NCBI GenBank assembly: GCA_900893395.1
Contig: CAAHFI011275937.1
Location: forward strand, 1 to 31,501
DNA from: Euglena gracilis
Taxonomy: Eukaryota > Euglenozoa > Euglenophyceae > Euglenales > Euglenaceae
Direction of reading: 5' to 3'
Length of the DNA: 31,501 nucleotides
Part shown: in pieces, positions 14,153 through 24,789 of the stretch
How the letters are laid out: each line of letters opens with the position of its first letter
Numbering within the stretch: the first letter of the stretch is position 1
The notes under the pieces: generated by a model
What the model saw: the letters and a program-made list of their open reading frames with translations, nothing else
Databases searched by the model: none
Told to the model about the DNA's origin: nothing
Translations under genes and position numbers: made by a program

Positions 14153-14711
14153 CGAACGACCACCATGCAGCCAGAAAAAGTGGGAGATCCTGCGGGTGCA
14201 CCTCGCAGGCGACCTCCTGCAGCAAGATGATATCCGCGTCGGTGAGGGTCAAGATGCGGAACAGCATTGGTAGCTTGTCCCGGAGGCCTCCGCAGTTGAT
14301 GCTCAGCACACGGAGTTGAGGCTGGTTGACTGAGTGCAGGCTGAGGGACAGGTCCAGAGGGCGGTGGTGCTGCTGAAAGTAGGTGGAAGCCGCCGCAGGG
14401 GGAGGATGGAGAACAGCAGGTACCGGATTGCAGCTCTTGGCCAAGGTGTTTAGGAGAAGAACACCTTGATGAGGTTGATCCCAGAGGGAGGTGCAGGACT
14501 GCACGACGGCAGCGCGCCGTGGGCGTTTGGTCAGGCCCGTGAGGCCCAGACATATCGGCAGGTGAAAGGCAGAGGATGGGCTGGTGATGGAGATCGTCAG
14601 GTCAAATAGATTATGGCCAGGAGCCGACATTGGCAGGAAACCGGGGGGCGGGGAGCTGACACCTTCCTTCTCCTGTCTGAACCGCTTATCAAAAGTGTTG
14701 TAATGGTTCAC
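14153..14711 (-). pseudogene. AP-like endonuclease N-terminal part
   Basis: An open frame from 14711 contains, in roughly residues 130-187, LRVLSINCGGLRDKLPMLFR followed by DADIILLQEVACEVHP. The SiNcgGLrdK asparagine and the glutamate of LLQE (near 14215-14213) are the first two catalytic positions of LINE endonucleases. The first 125 residues are low in recognisable features and proline-rich, so they could be ORF2 leader, ORF1 tail or untranslated. The frame is cut by the candidate donor at 14152. Confidence 0.9.
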
Positions 14712-14867
14712 CTTCTCTCTTATTGTGCATTTATTGGTTCATATGCTGTTAATTGAAGAACCATACGGGAAAAAGCATCCCTCTCATCATGCATGTAAAA
14801 ATTGTGGTATTTTGCCTTGTTGAATAAGACTATTGTTTGAATTCTCCCGTGTCATTTGTGATGCCAA

Positions 14868-15355
14868 TCATGAGGCGTCCGATCCGGGGGGGAGCCGGTG
14901 AACCCCTGTCCATAGCACAGGCAATGCGGACAGCGAGTGGCCAGGGCGACGTAAACCACACTCGCTGACCTCCTGGTCTGCAGAAGCTGGCCTGCGGATG
15001 TGCTGTTGTAATACAAGGGAACCAGTGGTGGAAAGAGTGTGGCTTCGTTGCTTATGGCAGTCACCCAAAAGAATGTGACACTGTCCGGACCGAACAAGGG
15101 TGGGGTAGGGCATGACGATGGCGACCACCGGTGGCAAGTTGACCGAAGTGTGCTCAGCCACCGCATCAGGAAATACACAAAGTACAGCTGCAGTTCTGGT
15201 GGGTACAGCTGCAGGGGGTTGAGTGCTGGTACAAGACGGTGAACTCTGGACAGCCATGAGGTCAGGGACTCTAGTCTTTCAAGAGAGGGTACCCAATAGG
15301 TTTGGTGCAAGGCATTGAGTGGGCATGTTGGCTGATTGGCAGCGGGTGAAAGCAC
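14868..15355 (-). pseudogene. Coding-like block upstream of the endonuclease
   Basis: A 167-residue frame includes WLSRVHRLVPALNPLQLYPP and SASVVYVALATRCPHCLCYG, while a second frame in the same DNA reads EVSECGLRRPGHSLSALP. Cysteine and histidine residues split over two frames hint at a damaged zinc-binding segment, as found in LINE ORF1 proteins, but no clean C-x2-C-x4-H-x4-C can be read. It has the same orientation as the LINE and ends about 150 bases upstream of the endonuclease frame. Confidence 0.3.
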
Positions 15356-15479
15356 TGGGTCACAAAACTTACTTCAGGATCTCAAATAATTGACCAAGGC
15401 TGGTGCTATGATCTTATCATGTTTGTCTGAATACCTTGAGAAAGGATTTCACCAATCCTACAACCCGTTGCATTGCCCT

Positions 15480-15654
15480 ACTGCCCTGGTCTGCCATTCA
15501 ATTGCCACCGGGGATGTCCTATACACTTACAGGGCGGTGTTTACTGTTTTCCGCTAAGCAAGGGGGGTATGTCATCTGGCACACACCCGAGCGAGAGGGA
15601 GCACAGTGGTGCACAGCACACAGATATGGCGTCCCAGAATCCCATGGGTAGGGC
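15480..15654 (-). pseudogene. Short coding-like block behind a poly-C acceptor
   Basis: Minus strand: a run of eight C then AG (ending 15655) is followed by an open frame ALPMGFWDAISVCCAPLCSL and GCVPDDIPPLLSG. No family is recognised. It is listed because the acceptor-like context repeats what is seen at 6330 and 27096. Confidence 0.22.
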
Positions 15655-16079
15655 CTGGGGGGGGCTCACTGAGCGATGTGCTGCTGAGTGACTCCCACTG
15701 GTCCCAACATGACTGAATAGCTGTGAGATTCTGCTGGATGGCGGTGTGGTGAGGAGAGGGCTGTACAAGGAACACCGCGGCCTGTGCCATGCTGAAATTG
15801 ACCCACCCGGAGGGAGGGGGCCATCAGAAAATATTTAGTGTCTGGGCAGGCAGGCAGTACTCACAGCGAGGGGGGGGGCTGGACACTCGGTGGGCCCAAA
15901 ACTGTTCAGGAATTGGACCTCGGGGGGGGGGTTCCAGCGCCTTCATTGCTAGTGCCAGGTGCTATGCCGTCATTTGCCATCATATGTCAGGTGCCATGCC
16001 ATACTGTGCCCCCAAGTGGGGGCCAGATCACACTGCTTTAGAGTGCTAGCCCTGGCAGGCGCCCGATTTGGGGTGGGGT

Positions 16080-16535
16080 CTACATCGCTTTAAAATTCAG
16101 CCTGGTCTCCACCGCCGAGGACGGGCATTCCACACCGGGGGTAGGAACCATGGGAGTCACAGGGGACCCTTGCGGCCCCCCGGAACAGCTCGTGTTGAGC
16201 TCCATCTCAGCGGTTCTGTCCGTGTGGTACGTGGGGGGCTGCGGGGACGGAGCGGTGGCGGTGGTTGCCGACGTGGAGGACTGCGTCTGGGCTGCGGGGG
16301 GAGGATGGGCGAGTGGGGGGGTCCTTCGCCGAGCACGTTGAGGGGATGGGCGACGGTGGGGCCTTGGGCTCGGAGATCGGGACCTTCTCCTCCCTGACCT
16401 ATCGCTTTGGGGTGGCTCAGAATGGTGTTGTGGCCGGAGAAGATCTTTCCACGGAAACAATGGGAGAGCTCGATATTGCACTTCTTGTCCTTGGGGCTGG
16501 TGGACTGGGGAGTTTTGTGATGGTGCAGATGGCAC
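16080..16535 (-). pseudogene. Proline/arginine-rich open stretch
   Basis: All three minus-strand frames remain open for 60-160 residues because the DNA is C-rich. The peptides are low-complexity Pro/Arg/Ser (for example SPSPRPHRRPSPQRARRR). Such basic disordered regions occur in retrotransposon ORF1 proteins and in many host proteins, so the call is only that it may be coding. G-runs lie at 16310-16320 on the plus strand. Confidence 0.2.
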
Positions 16536-16555
16536 AGAAAGACGGAGGCGCTTAA

Positions 16556-16839
16556 TTGCACATGGGGAGGTCTATATTGAAACCTTGACACTTCCAACCA
16601 AACAACAGTCGGGTAGAATTTCAATTTCTTGGCGTACACCAAAAAAAAATTAAATAGAAAGAGGGGGGGGACGAGCTAACACTGTGAAGGGAAATCACTT
16701 TGTGGTGTCTTTGGGCCCTGGCCTCAACAGCATTGACAAGGGAGAATTTTTGCACCGTTTTGATCCCAACCTTGACCGAGTTCGGCTCATGGCTTTGAAT
16801 TAAAGAGGGGGAAAGATAAAAGGAAGCAACTGTCCCGTA
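16556..16839. other. Non-coding gap
   Basis: Contains A-rich (16643-16652) and G-rich (16663-16670) homopolymers and no supported coding frame on either strand. Confidence 0.4.
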
Positions 16840-17150
16840 TGGGCCGCCCCAAACTCACTGGTGGGCCGCACAGGGGGTGGATGAGAGACTGGCTGTTGAC
16901 GTTGAACCGGGGTTCCGTCCGATCGACGGTCTGTGATCCCGAATGACAACCCGCTGGGGAGGCTGATGTCGATGGAGGAGGAAGTCCCTGCTAATGATGT
17001 CCAAAGGTGGCGCGGTGCTTCAGTGTACCAAAAGCCCCTTCTCACTGCAGCCGCCCCCACTGAAGTTGTAGGGCCAAGATGCTGGTGCAGCGCGGCAGCG
17101 ACCTCCTCTGCAGGGAGGCCCTCCAGGCGATAAACTCGGAGATACACCGT
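16840..17150 (-). pseudogene. Possible ORF1-like block (RRM-like start)
   Basis: A 115-residue minus-strand frame begins YLRVYRLEGLPAEEVAAALH and continues GPTTSVGAAAVRRGFWYTEA and PSGLSFGITDRRSDGTPVQR. The pattern 'vy.leGLPaeev..al...l' resembles the first strand and helix of an RNA-recognition fold as in many LINE ORF1 proteins. This is only a pattern resemblance. It lies in the same orientation about 2.7 kb upstream of the endonuclease, where ORF1 would be expected. Confidence 0.35.
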
Positions 17151-17424
17151 ATCCCAGGTGGGTTTAGGCTGGGAGGGATGTGCGAGAGATGTTTTCTTTG
17201 TTTTTTTTTGTCAGCAAGGGGGATCATCGACCCGTATAGAACAGCCGTCTCCCGTGTATCCCCTGTCTTTCTCATTATCGTGTCAATTGCCTTCAGGTCT
17301 CCTTTAATATGTGGTTCATGTGTTCATTCCTGTTCACTAGGTGTGATGTTGGTGGTCAGCTAGGGTTTGATGTATGTTGGTATCCACTGGACATGAAAAA
17401 GGGGGGTCGTAAAAACATCAGCCT

Positions 17425-17650
17425 CAACCACAGGTGCTCGGGCTGCCGGGGACAGCCAGAGAGGGGGTCACTGGAGCCAGATTCGGGAGTGTCTTGACGA
17501 TGTCTGGCGGCGGAGCTGTCCGCGGAGCAGGAGGTGCGGTTGTCGAAGTAGCCGACAGTGGGTGTGGTGCTGGGGCATCGGAGGTGGTATCCCTGGGTCT
17601 GAAGCGGAGCAGCGCTTGATGACCACAGCCGACTGGCCGGTCGCTATCAT
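17425..17650 (-). pseudogene. Coding-like Ala/Pro/Thr-rich block
   Basis: The frame reads NDSDRPVGCGHQALLRFRPR then a long Ala/Pro/Ser/Thr stretch ending VTPSLAVPGSPSTCG. Composition suits a disordered ORF1 or host linker; no domain seen. Confidence 0.22.
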
Positions 17651-17839
17651 TTGCTGGTAGGTGGAAATGGATTAAAGATTGATAAGAGACTATGAAGCTG
17701 TTTGATAACAATTCCAAGGATGGAGAGCGTCATTACCTGGCTCATTTTACACTGGGGTATGTTTGCGTGTTCTTTATTTTCTTTAAAGGAAAGAAACTTA
17801 GTGAAACTGCTTCATTTTCAATTCAAAAAAAAACCGAGT

Positions 17840-18290
17840 GGGTGTCAGGCAGTCGTTATAGTTGCGACCTGATTGTGCGACTTCTGCGCTAGCGATGCTC
17901 TGGGTTGCTGACACGGGGGCATGGAGGTGGAGAACCACGAGGGTAAGGGGTCCTTGGGCGCAAGGTGCGAGCAGGCAATAGCCTCCAGTGCTATCAAGGG
18001 GCCGCCGAGTGGAGTCTCTAGGACAGCATGCGCTAGCCCTGCCCACAGTGCATGCCGATCCCGTGCCGTAGCCAGCGCCAAGTAGGTTTCTCGTGAGACG
18101 TGCTGGAGGGCCATTGCCAGCCCCAGGCCCTTCTCGTGCCATAATGTCAGGTCTGGGGCCGACGTAATCCATCACCTGAGCCGCAGGTACACCTCCTTCC
18201 GCGGCTGGTCGTCTGGATCCTCCCCACTGTGGGTGGTGCTCAGGTCCTCCGCCAGGTGCTCAGCAGGGCCACCACTCGATCCGTATCTTG
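17840..18290 (-). pseudogene. Coding-like block with one internal stop
   Basis: One minus-strand frame runs GGPAEHLAEDLSTTHSGEDP, then EVYLRLR, a TGA at about 18175, then GLGLAMALQHVSRETYLALA and HALWAGLAHAVLETPLGG. Except for the stop, the frame looks like a helical protein with normal composition. Family unknown. The stop could be a mutation, an error, or an exon boundary. AT-rich gaps flank both sides. Confidence 0.35.
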
Positions 18291-18329
18291 GCACAGATAT
18301 GGACTGGACACGCGGAAAGCTGCCTGCAC

Positions 18330-18660
18330 TATGCCCCATCAAGACACAAGGCCATTGATATGGTGTTCGAGGAGGGTTGTGTGCCCGTGAAGCACAAGAA
18401 GGAAAGAAAGAGAAAGGGGGAAAAAAACCCGATTGAGACAGCTGTTGGGGTGGGTGTGGGGGAAGGAGCTGAAAAAGGGTGTAAAGAGGAGAAGACTTGT
18501 AAAGACTTCAGTGTCGCACGCTTCGTTGAATACAAGCAAACAGAGGAATATACTCTCGCTACCCTGAAACTATGGCCCTGATAATGTTAAAGGGCTTTGT
18601 TCATTTCTGGGGGCTCGGTTTTGCTTTTTGTTTCTGGGTTGGGCTGTGATACAGGTGTTG
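18330..18660. other. AT-rich gap with poly-A patches
   Basis: AAGAAAG-type purine tracts (18395-18430) and T-rich sequence up to 18650. No coding frame is supported. It sits between two coding-like minus-strand blocks and may be an intron. Confidence 0.4.
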
Positions 18661-19250
18661 ACTTAGAAAACCACCCCACCACCCATGGTTGAGGGTTACA
18701 GTGAGCGTTGCGAGTTCCTCCCCTGTCTGATTTCTGGCAGGACACGAACCAGACGTTGTGTGTGTCGAGACCACCAGTAAATAGCCGAGGTTCACACATG
18801 CCTCCTCCACCCGACCAGCGGGGAGCTCGCGAGCTAGAGCATCACACCGGTGTAGCTCATCAGCAAACGCCTTGTGCTTGTGCATATCGGGTAGTGGTGG
18901 GCTGTTGAGAGTTGGGGCATGTCGAGGGAGACGTTCAGGAAGTGGCCGGGGACGCTGCAGGGCCACCATTTGGGACATGGAGCGGGTTGGAGTGGACGGA
19001 TGAGGGTGGGGAGGGGAGGGGTCTGGGGGTTTCAGCTGGGCCGTGGGGTCTGGCTGGTGGTCGCTGGTACGGGGAAGAGATGCTTCTCTCCACCGGCAAC
19101 GGCAGGGACAGATCGGGGCTTCCGGCCTCTGACATGACCAATGGGAGCTGGGGAAGTGTGGGGATAGTGGTGGCGATGGCATTGCAATTCCCAGGGGTGC
19201 AGTGTCTCGGTATGCTGGTCGATTGACGCCCGATTCCTCGTTTGGGGACA
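18660..19250 (-). pseudogene. Long coding-like block, family unknown
   Basis: A 216-residue frame. The first half is Pro/Ser/Arg-rich; the second half reads DELHRCDALARELPAGRVEE and ACVNLGYLLVVSTHTTSG, which looks like folded protein. It ends in low-complexity DNA near 18650. It may be part of ORF1 or of an unrelated host exon. No signal peptide or transmembrane segment is evident. Confidence 0.3.
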
Positions 19251-19439
19251 CGACAGTGACATCCCGAGAGTTGTCAGACGTCCCACAGCAGGGGGCAGCA
19301 GGGCGTTACATACAGGATTTGCATTGACATGAGACCAGGGGAGGGTGCTGTGCGAATTGTCCCCGAGGATTACTTATCTCCATGGGGGGCTTGGGCTGTC
19401 TTGCTGGTAGATTTGGGGGTATAAAAAGCTTCTTTCCTT

Positions 19440-19530
19440 GACCTACAATATCCACCGCTGGAGTTTTTTTTTTTTTGGCAAAAAATATATATATATAAAT
19501 AAATAAATAATAAAAATATTATTTGGAGTA
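19440..19530. repeat. AT-rich simple repeat
   Basis: A twelve-T run, then (AT)n and (AAAT)n units (19463-19515). Simple sequence between two coding-like blocks. Confidence 0.8.
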
Positions 19531-19559
19531 TCACACTTGTCATAGTAGTTGACGGCAAT

Positions 19560-19890
19560 ACATGAGTGGGGGGCTAGCACCCCAATTTCTCATATTTGGG
19601 GGCCCAAAGTTTCTAGACACTGTTGCCGCGGATACAAAGCGCTCTGTTTGTGGGTGCACGGTGTTCTCAGGGTCAAAAGTACATGATGGGAGGTCGGCCG
19701 GGAGCAGCTCGGTGGAGGGGCGTGTCGTCCTCTCAGGGGTGGTGAGGTGCTCGGGGATGGTTGTCTGCAGCCCGCGACGGTGTGGTGCAATGGACTTGTG
19801 CAGGGCCACGGCTGCGCCACGAAGTGTTGTGACGGGGACGGGCAGGTCTGCCAGCTTGCCTTCCCATCAAGACATGGTGCCCATGACACA
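19560..19890 (-). pseudogene. Coding-like block, family unknown
   Basis: The minus-strand frame reads TTIPEHLTTPERTTRPSTEL then TFDPENTVHPQTERFVSAAT. The composition is protein-like but Thr/Pro-rich. A second frame covers the same interval, so the true frame is uncertain. No family recognised. Confidence 0.22.
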
Positions 19891-19999
19891 GCTAAACCGT
19901 TGTGGGAGGCGTATGCCAGGTATGCAGCGTACCGAGGCAGCCCAAGGGTGTATTGGGTTGGGGGACTGGGTTAGGGGAGTAGTGCTAGAGTGTGGTTTG

Positions 20000-20507
20000 T
20001 TTCGTGCCTTTTTTCCCCAAAGTGGAGATAGTATAGACCAACTTTCCCAAACTTAAGAACGCCGTCTGAAAATAGAGAGAAGGGGGAAGTGCTCCAGTCA
20101 CATGCAATAGTGGAGGGGGGGCAAGTAAATCACTCGTGGGCTTGTAAAACCATAGGATGGCCATGGTTTTGTCATTCTTTGGGGCGGGGATGGCCTGGCC
20201 TGAGAGGAAGCCCAGGACGGCCCTTCGGTCAGCCCGCGCCGCCAAGTTTAGCTTCTCCGCCCCTGGAGCCCACTGGTAATGATCTATGACGGCAGCTAGC
20301 AGGGCATCGCAAGCCTCGTCGTCCTGGGCACTCCGCGCAGCTCCCTGGCCAGTTGCTCCACAGGTACCAGAGGTACTCCGGGTACATCGACTGCAGCAGC
20401 TCCAGGTCAGGCTTCCTCAGGTTCCCCCTCAGGACGCTAAACCACAACCCGAAGCTTCTGCCGGCACAGATGTGGTCCCAATCATGGCGGGGAATCAGAA
20501 CCTCCAT
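20000..20507 (-). pseudogene. Coding-like block with a frameshift, family unknown
   Basis: The first part (20507 to about 20340) reads MEVLIPRHDWDHICAGRSFG, then LRKPDLELLQSMYPEYLWYL. A different frame then reads DDEACDALLAAVIDHYQWAP and ADRRAVLGFLSGQAIPAPKN to about 20120. Both halves look like ordinary folded protein, and a one-base change near 20330-20350 would join them. I do not recognise the domain. It could be an exon of a host gene rather than the retroelement. Confidence 0.38.
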
Positions 20508-20725
20508 CCGCCGTTGTTTGGAACGTATAAATTTAAGGGATCAGCAGTTTCCCACGGAGATTGAGTCGCATTGTCAAGAGTATCAGAACTTCCTACTATT
20601 ACATTGCCCCGTTGTGGTGAGGACCTGTTGGGTTTAATCTGGGAACAGAGCTCAGAAATAGTTGGATTCTGTGGGGTGTAGCTCGCTAAATTTCAAAACT
20701 TTCGATATCGATTCGCCCGCAGTCA

Positions 20726-21010
20726 TTATCCATTGGGTTTCATTAACTGCACCGTACCGGGTATCAGGATTTGCTTCAACGTCACGGAGACACATCTATG
20801 AGTGAGAACGCTGCCTCCTACTCTTACTCCGGGAACTTCGGCAAGTGTCGGACCGTGGACGACGACAGCAGTGAGGTGTTGATCCTCGGCCAAGCCCAGG
20901 CGGGTGACGGCAGAGACGAGGTGCCCGTATTCTTCCATCATCGCCTGCTGCTCCAGCGGGGCCAGCCTCCGAAAGTCGTCCGGTTCCTGCAAGCTGGGGG
21001 CCTACTGTTG
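20726..21010 (-). pseudogene. Coding-like block, family unknown
   Basis: An 88-residue frame reads EPDDFRRLAPLEQQAMMEEY then GHLVSAVTRLGLAEDQHLTA. Good helical composition, no family recognised. It is the most upstream minus-strand block that looks coding. Its reverse, a plus-strand frame over the same DNA, looks less natural. Confidence 0.33.
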
Positions 21011-22164
21011 TGGTAACAAGCGGCACCATTATCATATTTAGCAGCTTTCCCAAACCTGTTCGAGGGCAGATGCTAGAACGAATTTTTGACAAATACTGGC
21101 TGTCTTTTTTTTCCCACACACGTGGTTGGGGGTTGGGGACAGTGCTCATCTGTTGCACGGTTCATGTCGAACACCTGAAATATCTTGATGGAGCAGATAA
21201 CCAGGGTAAATCCCAACTCTGTTCAACCTACTACGAAAATGACTGGCCGACAGCTTGGGCCCTGTCCTGCTCCGGGGTGAGGAAGCTCTCCTTGGATCAG
21301 TGAGGGATCCAAATCCACCGGGTTGGGCACTGACATGGTGGTGTTGGGGATGATGCCTGCGGCAGGAACATGGCGAGCGAGTGGTACATGATGAACACCT
21401 CCCCGGAGGTGCTCAGGGAGGATTGGAGGACCCCATCACCGGACCATTCCAACCAGCAAAGAAAGTATTATCCCCAGGCCCTTGGGGAGAAAAAATGCGC
21501 CTTTCACTTTGTGACCGTATCTCATTTTTTTTTGATACCTTGAGATCCCGTGCGAGGCAGAATGGCCAATGAGAATACTGGTGAGTTTACAGCCAAGATG
21601 AAAACGTGGGGGAAAAAAAAGAGGAGGTGGGTTTGCTGCAGTTTGTGGTGTTGTGAATGGCGTGTGAATATGTAGTGGTGTGTGTCACCGTTTATACACT
21701 GGCCATTCATCAATGGGGCGGTGCGTCATTGCTCTCGGCCAGCCGACCACCAAAGGATTTTGTGTTTTCTCAAAAGGTCCCATGCCTACAATTGACAGAG
21801 AGGTGGTTCGCTGCCGGGAAAGGGTGCGCACGACACGGTCACATGTCCTTGCTGTGGGTAGGTATTATGTTACACGGGGGGCCATTCTAGCTGTGGTTGT
21901 TGGGGTTGAGTTCCTGGTAGTGGGGGGGCATTAGCTGTGTGTCTCGTAAGAAAAATCTGACCGCCTTGCTCGATGCTGTAGAGAGGGGGGGTGTTCCACG
22001 GAGCAACAACAAAGACTAGCATGATCATTGATGCATATGGCTTGGGGCCAGCGGCGGCCTGCTCTGCTGCACACCAAGGTGCCTCAGGTGGGTCCCGATC
22101 CTTCTTTATTAATGTCAAACTGTGCATTGTGGGCACGATCCTCACAGTTTGCTGAAAGAGGTTC
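21011..22164. other. Stretch with no supported gene
   Basis: Short frames on both strands only. Poly-A/G at 21613-21625 and T-run at 21522-21532. No domain, RNA gene or repeat structure was recognised. Confidence 0.5.
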
Positions 22165-22169
22165 GGCCA

Positions 22170-22460
22170 GCTCGGAGTGGGGTCGGTGTCGTGGAACTCG
22201 ATCCATCTCTCAACAAGGGAGGAGCGGGAGGGTGGGGCCGGCGTTGTTGGGCTCGATCCACCTTTCAACGGGGGAGGGGCAGAAGGGTGGGGCCGGCGTT
22301 GTTGGGCTCGATCCACCTTTCAACGGGGGAGGGGCAGAAGGGTGGGGCTGGCGTCGTTGGGCTCGATCCACCTTTCAACAGGGGAGGGGCGGGAGGGCGG
22401 GGCCGGCGTCGTTGGTCTCTACCAACCGTTCCACTGGGGAGAGGCCGGGAGAGTGGTGAC
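22170..22460. repeat. 55-bp tandem repeat, about five copies
   Basis: The marker CTCGATCCA starts at 22197, 22252, 22307 and 22362, with a degenerate copy at 22417: an exact 55-base period. The unit contains CCTTTCAACGGGGGAGGGGC and GGGGCCGGCGTTGTTGGG. Because 55 is not a multiple of three, each copy shifts the frame, so the open frames across it are unlikely to be real proteins. The third and fourth copies are the most alike; edge copies are diverged. Confidence 0.93.
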
Positions 22461-22551
22461 AGGATTGGAGGCATAGGGGATTTCAGGAACATTTTTTTTG
22501 TAGTAAAAAGACCCGGGTGCCATCGCATGGTGCATTCTACACACTGGGTGG

Positions 22552-22640
22552 TGTTTGTGTGTGTGTGTTGTGCGTGTGTGTGTGTATGTGTCGGTGTGTG
22601 GGAGTGTGGGTGTGTGCTGGCTTGTGTGGATGGGTGGGTG
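22552..22640. repeat. GT-rich microsatellite, imperfect
   Basis: GTGTGTGT mixed with GCGT, ATGT and GGGT units. The Val/Cys-rich frames over it are artefacts. Confidence 0.85.
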
Positions 22641-22769
22641 TGCAGCGTGGTCGTCATGCGTACCATTACGGTACGTTAGCATGGTCTCCCACTATGAGGG
22701 TGACAGTGGCGCCTATGTCTGGGCGATTGTGAGATCCTTCCAAGGTTTTCACAGCATGTGTGTTTGGTT

Positions 22770-22800
22770 GTTCTTGTGTGTGTGTGTGTGTTTTTTTTTT
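22770..22800. repeat. (GT)n followed by a T-run
   Basis: Eight or so GT units then ten or more T residues. Simple sequence. Confidence 0.8.
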
Positions 22801-22809
22801 TGACATAGC

Positions 22810-24350
22810 CCCTGGCGGTTACAGTCGGCGTGGGTCTAAGAACAGCCAGGGGGGCAGACCGCTGAGATGCTGTGTCTGACCAGCCATACTAAGGCCGCCT
22901 GGCACGGGTGGTCTAGCTGATGAGGATGGGTGCCTGGTGTGGGTTGGGGGTGGTGAGTTGGCCTTGAGGTGACCGAGCCAGTCTGGCCAGGGCATTCTTT
23001 GCTGGGAGAAAATTCGGGCGGGTTGGCCCGCTTGCTTGAGTTTGCAGTTAGGCAACCAGTGTTACTGTGTGATTGAGCAATTGCTGAGAGCTGTGCGATG
23101 TGAGGGAGGTCGTGTGTGGTGGTTGGGTATGGTACGTCTACATTCTGTTGATCTTCCGCTCATCCTTGACGCGCATGTGCGGTTTTGTGTGGTGTGTCCA
23201 GAAAATGGAGTAGGAAAAAAAACCGGGAGGCGATTGGTTTCGAGCCGCAAATAAATGTCCAGGCTGCAGGGGGGGTCTGGGACAATGGCACGCACTCTGG
23301 GTGGCCAAAATTGAACCCTGGGCCACACCCAACGCCCTCCTGCAACCCTGCCGGGCATGTGGGCTTATACTCACCCCCATCCATCAGTCACCATCTAGCC
23401 TGCCCCCAGACAGAGCATTTAGTCCTGCCCTGCTGTAGGATCTACAGCAGTAGCCTCGCCCACTCGCTCACCTCCACTTACCATAACTCCCCATTTCCTC
23501 CCAATTTGTCCGACCCAAAGCCCACCATTAACAGGGGGTGCTAACTTGGTGTCTCCATCATGGTATACATTGGTGCACAAAATATCTGATCACGTCGGAG
23601 AAGTTTTTTGCACCAAGCCTTCCTATTGTGGGTTGTGGACGTGTAATAGTTCATAAGAACGCAAATTCCCAGACAATGAGTTCAACCCATCTGAAGGTTC
23701 AGGACCAGGAGGGGATTGGGTACCACCTCCTGTATGAAGCAGTTCGGGATGGACTGGCAGCATGAAGCCGGATCAAGGAGATGAAGTTGAGAACTTGCAG
23801 AAGAGGAATACGGGGACCCCGTGAGGGGTTGTGGTGGCAACCCTGTCCACCACCGCAGGCAGGCTTGCAGGGGTTGGGGACGGGGCATGTGGCCAGTATG
23901 TCCCGTGTGAAGTTCATTGGAGAGAACCTTCTGAAGGTCTTTATTTTTTTTTGTTGTGTGTGTTCTAAGTTGCTACGGCTCTGACAGCAGTTTAGCAAAA
24001 GGTTTGCAAATACCTTAGACATAACTAAGATACGCCTTAGGCACAGGTTTTGCATACCATATATCTCACCTGCCTGGCTGAAGGATGGAGTTGCTGACTG
24101 TCGTTGCACTACTTGCACGGTATGGGGGTCACTTTGCTGTGGGGGAAATTTTGGGTGTTCTCGACCTTCATCAGTCTGTCGACCCTGGCTGCTGCGCCTT
24201 CTAGAGGGAGGAACTCGTGAGTATTCAAGGTTGGCCCGATACATGGCTGGAGAGGGAAGCCGGGCTTGGGGATACCTGGTGAGGTGGAAGTTCTGGACGA
24301 GCGCTTGCCGGCCGCGAGGATCAATGCGAGAACCAAAAACCCTCCCGGGT
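22810..24350. other. Stretch with weak coding-like pieces only
   Basis: The minus strand carries short open pieces (for example RDILATCPVPNPCKPACGGG near 23870 and VLALILAAGKRSSRTSTSPG near 24300), but no recognised domain and no consistent frame. Nothing further is supported. Confidence 0.35.
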
Positions 24351-24789
24351 TCTAATTATTACGGATTAGCCCTGGCCGGCCCAGTGGTCCCGCGCCGAGG
24401 GGGTGTGGGGTCCCAACCCATACAAAGTCCGGCCCGGCGCGTGCCGGTCCGGGAACAGGCCGATCTTGTCCGCACCGGCAGCTGGTGCAGCGTACGCAGT
24501 TTTGCTGGGCGCCAACTCTGAGGTTGGGCGCCCGCAATGCGCCGCGAGGGGGGGATTTCTGCCTGTGTCACAGACCCGACAGCGGTGCCCTCTATTGCAC
24601 CGGTAGGTGCAGTTCGCTGCCGTTCTTGCCAGATGGCTGCAACTCAGCGCACATCGGCACACGCTGTCCCTCCCTTACATTCTCTGGTTCCAACCGCACA
24701 ATACCCTACAGGGTGGTAGCGGGTTGCCAGCTTCCAGGGAGTGGGTATGCCAGCTTCCTATTGCCCTTGCACCATGTTGGTAGCTGAAT

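Larger units (their letters stand above)
7003..14330 (-). mobile_element. Decayed LINE-type non-LTR retrotransposon (EN-RT-RNase H-zinc knuckle)
   Basis: On the minus strand the domains occur in canonical LINE ORF2 order: AP-like endonuclease (14316-13100), linker (about 12.2-12.6 kb), reverse transcriptase (11.07-8.65 kb) with motif A DWDEASAFNNV, motif B CQGDSGGVGLF and motif C YSDD, RNase H (8.65-7.3 kb) and a CPLC...H...C zinc knuckle (7077-7021). This order is typical of RNase H-bearing LINE clades. The reading frame changes at least seven times, so this copy is non-functional as written, or the assembly carries indel errors. Several interruptions have GT-AG ends with matching phase (see introns). 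No target-site duplication was identified. The 3' side faces the giant microsatellite. Confidence 0.9.

Noticed and set aside
16080-16642. Overlapping 150-residue minus-strand frames as a confident gene
   Set aside because: Three frames are open at once because of C-rich composition, and the peptides are low-complexity. Kept only as a low-confidence block.
22517-22803. Val/Cys-rich plus-strand frames that look like membrane segments
   Set aside because: They are translations of GT repeats.
24366-24662. Cysteine/histidine-rich minus-strand frame (contains CRCALSCSHLARTAANCTYR)
   Set aside because: Cysteine spacing matches no zinc-binding family, overlapping frames are equally open in this GC-rich DNA, and there is no start or splice support.
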